Positions 7,364-13,573 of a stretch of DNA of 15,505 nucleotides are shown piece by piece. The DNA is from CBDDBU01 sp965226045. GTDB lineage: Bacteria; Pseudomonadota; Alphaproteobacteria; VGEJ01. The stretch is taken from contig CBDDBU010000001.1 of NCBI GenBank assembly GCA_965226045.1, positions 1-15,505 of the forward strand, read 5' to 3'. The position numbers were made by a program, and so were the translations under genes. The notes under the pieces are model-generated. The model saw nothing but the letters and a program-made list of their open reading frames with translations. It was not told where the DNA came from and searched no databases. Each line of letters begins with the position of its first letter. Within the stretch, counting starts at the first letter, position 1.

Positions 7364-7624
7364 GGCTCGGGGGCCGTCGCGACCGCCCGGGCCGTCCCGC
7401 GGGGGTCCGGTGACAGTTCTCTGATTGGCGGCTGCTTGGGGTCCCCCGAGGCTCGCCCGAGGGGTGCTCACACGCGCTCCTCAACCGCCCGCAAGCGTCA
7501 GGAACGCGAGCTTGGTCGCGCCGTAGCGGCGGGTGCAGGTGATGCGAGTCAAGCGGGTCCGGTCAACAACGCGACACTTTGGGACTGGGATGCGCGGCGC
7601 GCTAGGCGCGCGGGGAGACTGACG
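7364..7624 (+). other. Spacer between tandem hydroxylases, hairpin over the second RBS
   Basis: No gene is seen in these 261 bases. The last ~55 bases before the second hydroxylase are recognisably similar to the leader of the first (both contain CTGGGAT, a GCGCGGCGC block and a purine-rich ribosome binding site), so the duplication unit included the leader. In the second copy only, GCGCGC (7597-7602) and GCGCGC (7606-7611) with the loop TAG form a strong hairpin that abuts the GGGGAG ribosome binding site at 7612-7617, and could lower its translation. Confidence 0.55.
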
Positions 7625-8632
7625 ATGACGGACACGACACTCGGTACACGTGACGAGCGGGGCAACTGGGGCCCGACCTACCTCAGGGAGATGCCGGCGC
7701 CGATGGTGTGGCCGCGCCTCGTGGGCGCGCTGAAGTGGTTATTCGGGTGGCCGGGCTATCTGTGGCCGTGGAACTCGCTGTGGCTGGGCATGGCCTTGGT
7801 GGCCTGGTTCTTCCTGACCCCGGCCCTGGCGGCGATGCAGACGTTCGAGCTGTGGTGGATCGCGTTGATCTTCGGCCGCAACGTGGGCTTGGTGCTGCTC
7901 TATTTCGGCAGCCTGCACCTCTACTTCTACTTCCTCAACGGCCAAGGCACGGACTTCAAGTACTCGACGCGTGGGTTGGCGACCAAAAGCAAGGCGTTTC
8001 TGTTCGGCAGCCAGGTTCGCGAGAACATGTTCTGGTCCCTGGCCAGCGGCGTGACGATCTGGTCGGCCTACGAGGTGGTGACCTGGTGGGCCTATGCTAA
8101 CGCGCTGCTGCCGTTCATGAACTGGGCGTCGAACCCGGTGTGGTTTGTCGCGCTGCTAGTGCTGATTCCGATGATCCGCGAGGTCCATTTCTACCTGACC
8201 CATCGCCTGCTGCATTGGAAACCGCTCTATAGGCTGGCCCACCATCTGCATCATCGCAACGTCAGCATCGGGCCGTGGTCGGGCCTGTCGATGCACCCGG
8301 TCGAGCATTTGCTGTACTTCACCGGGGTGCTGGTCCACTGGGTGATCCTCTCGCACCCGATCCACGCCATGTACCATCTGTTCCACCTCGGCTTCTCCCC
8401 GGCGGCCGGGCATAGCGGCTATGACCGGATCGGCGCCGAGGGCAAGAAGGGCGTCACCATCGGCTCCTATATGCACTACCTCCACCACCAGTATTTCGAG
8501 TGCAACTACGGAGGCTTCGTGGCGCTCGTCGACAAGCTGATGGGCACCTTCCACGACGGCTCCGAGGAGGCCAACGAGCGGATGAACCAGCGGCTGGCGG
8601 AGCGGCGCTGGGCGAAGCAGGTGGCCGAATAG
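7625..8632 (+). CDS. Fatty acid hydroxylase/sterol desaturase-family membrane protein (copy 2)
   Basis: A 335-residue paralogue of the preceding protein with the same membrane segments and all the same histidine clusters (HRLLH, HHLHH, HPVEH, HYLHH-QYFECNYG). The roughly 38 differences are mostly conservative swaps within membrane segments (for example MAN to FLN after HLYFY), plus one fewer proline near residue 30 and GGFVALVDK in place of GGDGLPIVDK near the C-terminus. Both copies keep every putative iron ligand, which suggests each has been under selection since the duplication. The ATG at 7625 has GGGGAG 7 bases upstream. Both are plus-strand and may share a transcript with the first copy. 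The function is as for copy 1; whether they differ in substrate or form a heteromer cannot be told. Confidence 0.9.
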   Translation: MTDTTLGTRDERGNWGPTYLREMPAPMVWPRLVGALKWLFGWPGYLWPWNSLWLGMALVAWFFLTPALAAMQTFELWWIALIFGRNVGLVLLYFGSLHLYFYFLNGQGTDFKYSTRGLATKSKAFLFGSQVRENMFWSLASGVTIWSAYEVVTWWAYANALLPFMNWASNPVWFVALLVLIPMIREVHFYLTHRLLHWKPLYRLAHHLHHRNVSIGPWSGLSMHPVEHLLYFTGVLVHWVILSHPIHAMYHLFHLGFSPAAGHSGYDRIGAEGKKGVTIGSYMHYLHHQYFECNYGGFVALVDKLMGTFHDGSEEANERMNQRLAERRWAKQVAE

Positions 8633-8634
8633 GC

Positions 8635-8697
8635 CGGGCGCTGACGGGACCCTCGACCTAGGGCGCCCGCACCAGCCGCTTCCGCCGCCACCGGCGG
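8635..8697. terminator. GC hairpins after the hydroxylase pair
   Basis: Two inverted repeats lie just after the copy 2 stop: CGGGCGC/GCGCCCG (8635-8641 and 8663-8669) and CCGCCG/CGGCGG (8682-8687 and 8692-8697, 4-nt loop). They lie between plus-strand and minus-strand coding sequence, so could act on both. Neither is followed by a T-run, so a true rho-independent terminator is not established. Confidence 0.3.
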
Positions 8698-8704
8698 CCT
8701 GGCC

Positions 8705-8852
8705 TCACATGGCGCGCCAGTCGCCCAGGCTTTCGAAGGCCGCTGCCGCCGCGATGACCGACGAATCGTCGAAAGGCCGGCCGGTGATCATCATGCTGAT
8801 CGGCAGACCCTCGGCCATGCCGCAGGGAACGCCGGCGCCGGCCGTTCCTAGG
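8705..8852 (-). pseudogene. Amidase (amidase signature family), C-terminal remnant
   Basis: The last 49 codons of an amidase-signature enzyme. The reading TAGAGVPCGMAEGLPISMM, then ITGRPFDDSSVIAAAAAFES, then LGDWRAM and TGA matches the conserved C-terminal run of this family (GTPAxSVPCGfadGLPIGlQiiGrpfdE..vlraA.afE). Everything upstream, including the Ser-cisSer-Lys catalytic residues, is absent; the frame runs directly into sequence just after the dioxygenase stop at 8868. It is therefore a 5'-truncated relic. A second possible piece of an amidase lies at about 10130-10252, on the other side of the dioxygenase. Confidence 0.75.
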
Positions 8853-8867
8853 CGCCGACGAGGTCCC

Positions 8868-9707
8868 TCAATTCTCCAGCGTCTCGGCGCGAAGGTAGTC
8901 GCGTTGAGCGCCGTTCAGGATGTGCCCACGCTCTTTGACCGCCGAGTCGGGCAGCTTGTCGAGCGGTGTGTAGCTGTTGAAATGGTGCGCGCGGAAGGGG
9001 TTGTTGCGCGCCAGATTGTAGGCGCACAGCAGAAGCGTTCGCGGATCATCCGAGGTGTTGAGTTCGGAACAGTGCAAGGTGTTGCAGTGCTGGAACGCGA
9101 CATCGCCCGGCGCCATCTCGGCGTAGTCGATTTCGAGCCGCTCTTGCGCCCAGGCGACGCGTTCGGGATCGGCGCAGTTCTGGCCGTGGACGGTGATGTG
9201 GGTGATCCGGCCCAGGCGATGGGAGCCCCTGAGAAGCTGAAGGCAGCCGTTGTCCCGGCGCATGGGATCGATAGCGGTGACGGCGGTGAGCATATCGGGG
9301 AACAAGACGCCGTTCTCGTACCAATAGCCGAAGTCCTGATGCCAGCGGAAGCTCCCGCCCCCGCCCGGCGGCTTCAGGTTAATCACGTGGTGGGAGTTGT
9401 AGACTTCGCCGCCGAGCAACAGCTCCGCCCCGTCCACCAATCGCGCGCCGCGCGAGATCGCGCCGAACAGATCGTCGCCGGGGTTGTTCCACATGATCTG
9501 GACGATGCCATCGCTGGCTTCCCATTCGCTCCCGGCGGTCCCGAAGGCTTCCTCGCGGTCGATGATGTTGGCGCGCAGCGTCGCGTCCTCCACCAGCACC
9601 CGGCGGACGAGACCGATCTCCTCGTCGTCGAAGTAGCGACGCTTGATGAGGTAGCCGTCCTCCCAGAAGCGCGCTTTGTCCTCGGCGCTGAGGTGGGCGT
9701 ACTGCAT
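8868..9707 (-). CDS. PhyH-family Fe(II)/2-oxoglutarate dioxygenase
   Basis: A 279-residue phytanoyl-CoA dioxygenase-family protein: a cupin-fold oxygenase using Fe(II), O2 and 2-oxoglutarate to hydroxylate a small substrate. The iron triad is His123 and Asp125 (WHQDFGYWY) and His212 (CNTLHCSELNTS); Arg223 lies 11 residues after the distal His, the spacing of the 2-oxoglutarate-binding Arg in human PhyH. The ATG at 9707 is preferred over an in-frame ATG at 9812 because family-like sequence (LSAEDKARFWEDGYL) begins right after it, the upstream extension is low-complexity, and a promoter-like pair is centred just upstream. No ribosome binding site with usual spacing is seen. It is the only intact gene among remnants. 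PhyH proteins in such clusters act on varied small molecules; the substrate is unknown. Confidence 0.9.
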   Translation of the reverse strand: MQYAHLSAEDKARFWEDGYLIKRRYFDDEEIGLVRRVLVEDATLRANIIDREEAFGTAGSEWEASDGIVQIMWNNPGDDLFGAISRGARLVDGAELLLGGEVYNSHHVINLKPPGGGGSFRWHQDFGYWYENGVLFPDMLTAVTAIDPMRRDNGCLQLLRGSHRLGRITHITVHGQNCADPERVAWAQERLEIDYAEMAPGDVAFQHCNTLHCSELNTSDDPRTLLLCAYNLARNNPFRAHHFNSYTPLDKLPDSAVKERGHILNGAQRDYLRAETLEN

Positions 9708-9713
9708 GCCCCA

Positions 9714-9743
9714 ATGTAACGCGTTTGGCTCTGGCGCTGTCAA
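9714..9743 (-). promoter_or_regulatory. Candidate promoter for a leaderless PhyH transcript
   Basis: On the minus strand a perfect TTGACA (9743-9738) is followed after 18 bases by TTACAT (9719-9714, 3 of 6). The expected start site, 6-7 bases further on, falls at or next to the ATG at 9707, which would give a leaderless or nearly leaderless mRNA. The -10 element is weak. Confidence 0.35.
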
Positions 9744-9903
9744 ATCGGGGAGCGCGGCCCCGCGGTCGGGCCGGGGTCGCCCGGCGAGGCCACAGTCCCG
9801 TCCTGCGGTCATCGCGCCATCTCAGCATCTCCCTGTAGTCCCTGCTGACGGCGTGCCGCGGGTTGTCGAGTATTCGCGCTCTCGCGACGGAACCTGATTT
9901 GGG

Positions 9904-10129
9904 TTACGATCCGCGGCGGGAGGCTCGTCGAGTGACGGGGCGAGTGCGAAAGCGCACGAGGGTCATGCCGTCGAGGTCGATTTCGGGCGGCCGGCAGGTG
10001 AGGATATCGGCGACGATCGTCGCCGCAGCTGAAGGTCCAGCCCAGGTGCCCGCTGCCGGTGTTGCGAAACAGGTTCTCGATCGGCGTCGCGCCGAGCACG
10101 GGGGGATACCCCAGGTTCTCGCGCCGCAG
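9904..10129 (-). pseudogene. D-amino-acid dehydrogenase (DadA-like), C-terminal remnant with frameshift
   Basis: The C-terminal ~75 codons of a DadA-type FAD-dependent D-amino-acid dehydrogenase. The first part reads GYPPVLGATPIENLFRNTG, then SGHLGWTFSCG, matching the family run PdGxPxxGxTPxxNLfxNTGHGtLGWTxacG. After a one-base change of frame near 10017 it continues ATIVADILTCRPPEIDLDGM and TLVRFR to a TAA at 9904-9906, matching the usual ..vvADlisGrkPEIDldGLtlaRf. The FAD-binding N-terminus is missing, and upstream sequence changes abruptly near 10130 into an unrelated protein. It is a relic and cannot be functional. The original enzyme oxidises D-amino acids to keto acids, which would fit a hydantoinase/amidase locus. 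Confidence 0.72.
10008..10025. repeat. 18-bp perfect palindrome at the DadA frameshift
   Basis: CGGCGACGATCGTCGCCG is its own reverse complement. The change of reading frame in the DadA remnant falls within it, which suggests that hairpin-associated slippage or templated repair produced the palindrome and the frameshift together. Confidence 0.8.
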
Positions 10130-10252
10130 CTGACCGAATCCCTCCCGGACGATCGCGATCTTGACGCCCTCGGCGGCACCGGTGATGTCGGTCTTCCAAT
10201 ACCACGCGTTGTAGGGGTTCTCTTCGGCGCTCGGACGCACCACCAATACCAT
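10130..10252 (-). pseudogene. Probable amidase internal remnant fused to the DadA remnant
   Basis: About 41 codons reading NPYNAWYWKTD then GVKIAIVREGFGQ in the same open frame as the following DadA piece. G(V/L)(K/R)IxVVxEGFG is a common segment in the middle of amidase-signature enzymes, and the preceding ENPYNAWYWKT resembles the stretch before it. The match is suggestive rather than secure. If right, the open frame 9809-10252 is a chance fusion of two unrelated gene relics, with the junction at GFGQ/LRREN (about 10130). No catalytic residues are included. Confidence 0.45.
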
Positions 10253-10289
10253 ACGGCGCCGGACGCCGCCGGGAGTACTTGACCGGCGG

Positions 10290-10396
10290 TTAGCGCTCCG
10301 GCAGCTCCTCGATGCGGCGGTAGGCGTGCACCGCGCCGCCGATCATCTTGGCGCCACCCTCTACGATATTGACATAGAAATAGCGGACCGGCGACT
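10290..10396 (-). pseudogene. Unidentified C-terminal coding remnant
   Basis: The minus strand reads QSPVRYFYVNIVEGGAKMI then GGAVHAYRRIEELPER and TAA (10290-10292), in a frame with coding-like composition. No start codon with a ribosome binding site precedes it, and an opposed ORF begins at 10412, so it is probably the end of a gene whose front is lost. I do not recognise the family. Confidence 0.35.
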
Positions 10397-10411
10397 GGAG
10401 GGTCCTGTGAT

Positions 10412-10609
10412 ATGCCGACGGGACCGAAGGCGCCCAGCCCGCGCGAAGTCGCCGATCTCGCTCGCGAGTTCGAGATCAGCGCCGAGGAGGCCGACCGCTA
10501 CTGGCGGAGGGGGAGGGAAACATTGCTCACTGCTCCTAAACGCCATACATCCATAGCCAGCAACGGTCTTAAGCACATGCCCCATGTGATAGAGCCTGCG
10601 TCAGTGTAG
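10412..10609 (+). CDS. Short hypothetical protein, probably 3'-truncated
   Basis: A 65-codon ORF with ATG at 10412 and GGAGGG at 10397-10402, nine bases upstream. The first ~34 residues (SPREVADLAREFEISAEEAD, then RYWRRGRETL) look like a real helical, charged soluble protein, possibly DNA-binding, and are GC-rich like the other genes here. The remaining ~30 residues are coded by AT-richer sequence of different character, so a recombination junction near 10515 probably replaced the true C-terminus. I do not recognise the family and the function is unknown. Confidence 0.4.
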   Translation: MPTGPKAPSPREVADLAREFEISAEEADRYWRRGRETLLTAPKRHTSIASNGLKHMPHVIEPASV

Positions 10610-10785
10610 CAATATGTGTAGCAAACAGGAATGTGCAATGCATTCCTTAGCGTTTCCAGTACAGGGGCTTGTGCCTCATAGGTAGGAATTGCGCCTACCG
10701 ATGTTGGGGGCCCTTAGGCCCCCTGACATTTACCTTAGATCGCATCCTTGGTCAGATGAATCGATGGGCAGCCCGTACATAGGCA
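10515..10785. other. AT-richer non-coding segment with three tandem hairpins
   Basis: Base composition drops clearly relative to both sides and no gene is supported beyond the tail of the short ORF. Three inverted repeats lie in a row: AGGAATG/CATTCCT (10627-10633, 10641-10647), GGTAGG/CCTACC (10681-10686, 10694-10699) and GGGGGCC/GGCCCCC (10706-10712, 10717-10723, 4-nt loop CTTA). The last is strong but not followed by a T-run. The segment may be the end of an unrecognised mobile element or an intergenic piece carried in with the IS elements. Confidence 0.45.
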
Positions 10786-11419
10786 TATGGGCACCTCTAA
10801 AGATTCTCCATTTTCGGGCGTCGTCGATTTAGAATCGGGTTGACGATTTGTTGATAGCGGGAGGCGTGGTTGATGGGTCAGATGGGTTTTTCGATCTTGG
10901 GAACCGATAATTCCGGTCTTGACGCCAAGAACGAGCCGCTTTTGAAGATCGACGGGGTGGTTCCGTGGGGAGACTTGCGCGCGCGTCTTGAGGCGGTGTG
11001 GCGGCGTGCGGACAAGGCGCGTAAATCGCGGGCGGGACGCAAGCCGTGGGATGCGATTGTGATGTTCAAGACGATCATTCTGTGCGCGCTCTACAATCTC
11101 TCGGACGACCAAGTTGAGCATCAGATCCGTGACCGCCTGTCGTTCATGCGATTTCTGGGGTTGGGTCTAGAGGGCCGGGTTCCCGACGCCAAGACGGTGT
11201 GGCTGTACCGCGAACAGTTAACGCAAGCTGGCGTGATCGAGGCCTTATTCGAGACGTTCGATGGCTACCTGAAGGATCAGGGCTATCTGGCGATGGGCGG
11301 CCAGATCATCGACGCCTCGATTGTGGCGGTACCCAAACAGCGCAACAGCCGCGAGGAGAACGCGCGGATAAAGGCGGGCGAGACGCCGGCAGGCTGGGAG
11401 GACAAGCCGGCAAAGCGGG
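10785..11419 (+). mobile_element. IS5-family element, 3' part missing
   Basis: Left portion of an IS5-family insertion sequence. The left end is tentatively placed near 10785, where GGGCACCTCTAAAGATT resembles the terminal repeat of this IS5 subgroup from memory; it could lie a few tens of bases away. The element is cut at about 11419, where the terminal repeat of an IS256-type element begins. No right end is present, so it cannot move by itself. Confidence 0.65.
10873..11419 (+). pseudogene. IS5-family transposase, C-terminal half missing
   Basis: About 182 codons of an IS5-group DDE transposase. It starts at ATG 10873 with GGGAGG 8 bases upstream. Recognisable segments are GFSILGTDNS at the start, the helical region FKTIILCALYNLSDDQVEHQ, FMRFLGLGLEGRVPDAKTVW, and QIIDASIVAVPKQRN, which carries the first catalytic Asp. 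After EDKPAK, where the family continues into the catalytic core, the sequence switches to the IS256 terminal region and the frame runs on without meaning to 11514. The second Asp and the Glu are absent, so it is inactive. Confidence 0.85.
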
Positions 11420-11442
11420 ATCGTGTCCCGGCGCGTGGTGTA

Positions 11443-11457
11443 AGAGCGTTGCGCTCT
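11443..11457 (-). terminator. Hairpin between the IS256 transposase stop and the IS end
   Basis: AGAGCG (11443-11448) pairs with CGCTCT (11452-11457) around a 3-nt loop, just downstream of the IS256 transposase stop on the minus strand. A second GC hairpin (CCCGGC/GCCGGG, 11466-11471 and 11479-11484) is adjacent. Only a weak TT follows, so termination is possible but unproven. Confidence 0.35.
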
Positions 11458-11488
11458 ACGCGGCTCCCGGCGGGTAGGGCCGGGACGT

Positions 11489-12301
11489 TCAGGCTGCCAC
11501 GGTGGGCAGCGTGATGGGGACACCATCGCTCAGCGGAGCGATTGATTCCAGCGTCATGTATCTCCTTGAGACGGCCCACTCATCGTTCTGCTCGAGAAGG
11601 ATGGCGCCGACGAGCCGTGTGATGGCGGCTTCGTTGGGAAAGATGCCGACGACGTTGGTGCGGCGCTTGACCTCGGCATGGAGCCGTTCGATCGGGTTTG
11701 TGGAGTGCAATTTCTGGCGGTGCTCCTTGGGGAAAGTCATGTAGGCGAGGACGTCGTGCTCGGCTTCGTCCATGAGAACTGCCAGCTTGGGCACCTTGGG
11801 CCTGAGCTGGTCGGCGACCTGACGCCACTGGGCCTTCGCGCTGTCGGCGTCCTCCTGGGCGAAGGCGGTGGCGACGAAGGCGGAGACGACGCGCCGGCCC
11901 TGGCGGCCGGCATGGGCCAGCAGGTTGCGGGCGAAGTGCACGCGGCATCTTTGCCAGGTGGCGCCGAGGATCCGGGTAGCGGCGGCCTTCAGACCCTTGT
12001 GGTCGTCGGAGATCAACAGCTTCACGCCACGCAGCCCGCGCCGGACCAGCGAGCGCAGGAACTCGGTCCAGAAGGCCTCGGCCTCAGACGCGCCGATCGC
12101 CATGCCCAGGACCTCGCGGCGGCCCTGGTCGTTGACGGCCACAGCCACGGTCACCGCGACCGAGACGATGCGCCCGGCCTCGCGCACCTTCACATAGGTT
12201 GCGTCGAGCCACAGATAGGGCCAGTCGCCCTCCAGCGATCGATCGAGGAAGCCGTTGACCTTATCGTCGATCTCGCCGCACAGCCTGGAGACCTGTGGCC
12301 T
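11489..12301 (-). pseudogene. IS256-family (mutator-type) transposase, N-terminus missing
   Basis: About 270 codons from the middle and C-terminus of an IS256-family transposase, which usually has about 400. It opens without a start at the IS3 boundary with RPQVSRLCGEIDDKVNGFL, then EGDWPYLWLDATYVKVRE, where LDATYVK carries the first catalytic Asp. It continues with GRREVLGMAIGASE, KLLISDDHKGLKAA (second Asp), the WQRCRVHFARNLLAH signature of the family, and HSTNPIERLHAEVKRR with the catalytic Glu. An ATG at 12193 is internal, not the true start. The catalytic core is intact but the DNA-binding N-terminal ~130 residues are gone, so it is presumably inactive. Confidence 0.9.
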
Positions 12302-12321
12302 GCCCCCGATTAGTGGTCCAG
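12301..12321 (+). repeat. Terminal inverted repeat of the IS3-family element (orfB side)
   Basis: Contains CCCCC and AGTGGTCCAG in common with the other terminus at 13552-13573. It marks the truncation point of the IS256 element. Confidence 0.7.
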
Positions 12322-12324
12322 CGC

Positions 12325-13230
12325 TTAAGTTAGAGTTTGGCGCGGGTTAAGTTGATGGGCCAACCGTAGCCCCTCAACAGCGTAGGTTGGCCCCTCAACG
12401 TTTGGCAAGATGGTTTCTGGGGCCGGCGGTCTGTATCCGAGCGAGCTATGCGGCCGGATAGTATTGTAGTGATGCCGCCATCGTTCGATCAGCACTTTGG
12501 CCTCCTTCAGTGTAGAGAAGATCTCCGTGTTTAGGATTTCGTCCCGGAGCTTTGAGTTGAAGCTCTCGTTGTATCCGTTCTCCCAAGGTGACCCGGGCTC
12601 GATATAGAGGGTCTTGACGCCGATCCTGCCGAGCCAGTCGCGGACGGCATGAGCGGTAAACTCTGAGCCGTTGTCGGAACGGATATGATCCGGCGGGCCA
12701 TGTTGGACGAAGAGCTCGGTCAGACAATGGAGTACATTGTCCGAGTTCAATCTTCGCTCGACGACAACGGCCATGCACCGCCTGGTAAACTCATCGATCA
12801 CGGTGAGCATGCGGAACTTCCTCCCATCGTGTGTTCGATCCATGACGAAGTCATAGGACCAGACGTGATTGGGCCAGCACGGCCGCAGACGGATGCAGGA
12901 TCCGTCGTTGAGCCACAGCCTGCCCCGTTTCGGTTGCTTCTGTGGGACCTTCAGCCCCTCCCGCCGCCAGATGCGCTGGACCCGCTTGGCGTTCACATGC
13001 CAACCTTCGGTCCTGAGCAAGGCAGTGATCCGCCGATAGCCATATCTGCCATACTGGCTGGCCAAGCGGATGATCGCGGCCGTGAGTGCCTCTTCATCAT
13101 CCCGACCACGGGGTCTCTTGCGCTGGGTTGAGCGATGTTGGCCTGCAACAGCACAGGCACGTCGCTCGGAGATTCCCAGTTCGGCCTGGAGATGATCAAC
13201 ACACTGCCGGCGACGGGCGGGGCTTAGCAA
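12325..13230 (-). CDS. IS3-family transposase OrfB (integrase core)
   Basis: A 301-codon DDE transposase domain. An N-terminal helical part (LGISERRACAVAGQHRSTQR) is followed by an HTH_21-like region (RYGYRRITALLRTEGW) and an rve integrase core with Asp127 (WSYDFVMD), Asp186 (RSDNGSEF) and Glu222 (GYNESFNS), giving the D-D(35)-E spacing of the family. ETILPNVEG near the C-terminus is an unmoved IS407-type tail. The frame opens at TTG 13230, immediately after the OrfA frameshift site, and has no ribosome binding site of its own, so it is most likely made only as an OrfA-OrfB fusion of about 392 residues. All catalytic residues are present and no lesion is seen. Confidence 0.92.
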   Translation of the reverse strand: MLSPARRRQCVDHLQAELGISERRACAVAGQHRSTQRKRPRGRDDEEALTAAIIRLASQYGRYGYRRITALLRTEGWHVNAKRVQRIWRREGLKVPQKQPKRGRLWLNDGSCIRLRPCWPNHVWSYDFVMDRTHDGRKFRMLTVIDEFTRRCMAVVVERRLNSDNVLHCLTELFVQHGPPDHIRSDNGSEFTAHAVRDWLGRIGVKTLYIEPGSPWENGYNESFNSKLRDEILNTEIFSTLKEAKVLIERWRHHYNTIRPHSSLGYRPPAPETILPNVEGPTYAVEGLRLAHQLNPRQTLT

Positions 13231-13502
13231 TTTCCCTCAAGCGCCTCTTTCAAGATCAGCTTATCCAACGTCAGATCCGAGATCGCCTTCCGGAGACGGC
13301 CATTCTCCTTCTCCAGGTCCTTCAGACGCTTGGCCTGGTCAGTACGAAGGCCGCCATATTCCTTGCGCCAGCGATAGTAACTCTGCTCCGATACGCCGAG
13401 CGTGCGACAAGCTTGACCAACGGACTGGCCCTGCGCCAAGGCCACCTCGGCTTCGCGCAACATGCTGATAATCTGTTCCGGGGTGTAGCGTTTACGGCTC
13501 AT
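13224..13502 (-). CDS. IS3-family transposase OrfA (HTH_Tnp_1)
   Basis: A 92-residue DNA-binding protein of an IS3-family element. It has a helix-turn-helix (RYTPEQIISMLREAEVALAQ, then GQACRTLGVSEQSYYRW) and a C-terminal leucine-zipper-like helix (RLKDLEKENGRLRKAISDL) as in this family. The ATG at 13502 has AAGGAGG five bases upstream, so it is preferred over the in-frame ATG at 13526. It ends in TAA at 13224, overlapping the OrfB frame by 7 bases. Alone it usually regulates transposition; fused to OrfB by frameshifting it forms the active transposase. Confidence 0.92.
   Translation of the reverse strand: MSRKRYTPEQIISMLREAEVALAQGQSVGQACRTLGVSEQSYYRWRKEYGGLRTDQAKRLKDLEKENGRLRKAISDLTLDKLILKEALEGNC
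13230..13236 (-). promoter_or_regulatory. Putative -1 ribosomal frameshift heptamer (G GGA AAT)
   Basis: In the OrfA frame the codons GAG GGA AAT TGC TAA contain G_GGA_AAT, which fits X_XXY_YYZ. A one-base backward slip here leads exactly into the OrfB frame (TTG CTA AGC). It lies six bases before the OrfA stop. A_AAA_AAG is commoner in this family, so the efficiency is uncertain. Confidence 0.55.
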
Positions 13503-13551
13503 TCTGTCCTCCTTTCGAGGGGGCAAAATGCGCCAAACTCTCTTAACAAAT

Positions 13552-13573
13552 CTGGACCACTTTTAGGGGGTCA
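13552..13573 (-). repeat. Terminal inverted repeat of the IS3-family element (orfA side)
   Basis: On the minus strand this begins TGACCCCCTAAAAGTGGTCC and lies about 50 bases upstream of the OrfA start. It pairs with 12301-12321 and cuts into the IS1595 transposase gene. Confidence 0.75.

Larger units (their letters stand above)
11419..12301 (-). mobile_element. IS256-family element, 5' part missing
   Basis: The 3' side is complete: after the transposase stop at 11489 there are about 70 bases ending in a terminal repeat at 11419-11440 (GATCGTGTCCCGGCGCGTGG on the plus strand), similar to the ends of many IS256-type elements. The 5' side is cut at 12301 by the terminal repeat of the IS3-family element. 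Confidence 0.7.
12301..13573 (-). mobile_element. Complete IS3-family (IS407-type) insertion sequence
   Basis: About 1.27 kb with both ends and both genes present: OrfA and OrfB on the minus strand. The imperfect terminal repeats are at 12301-12321 (TGCCCCCGATTAGTGGTCCA-G) and 13552-13573 (minus strand TGACCCCCTAAAAGTGGTCC-AG); the subterminal GAGTTTGGCGC is also shared. It is the only element in the island that looks whole and potentially mobile. No target-site duplication is visible: the outer flanks are GGCC on the left and CTCC on the right, and the left flank is IS256 while the right is IS1595. It therefore did not simply insert where it now lies, or a deletion followed. Confidence 0.85.

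Noticed and set aside
8709..9719. Plus-strand 336-codon open frame
   Set aside because: Shadow of the PhyH gene and amidase remnant on the minus strand.
10627..10723. Three tandem hairpins as a CRISPR array or riboswitch
   Set aside because: The repeats differ in sequence and spacing, so it is not a CRISPR array; no conserved riboswitch core or downstream metabolic gene is present.
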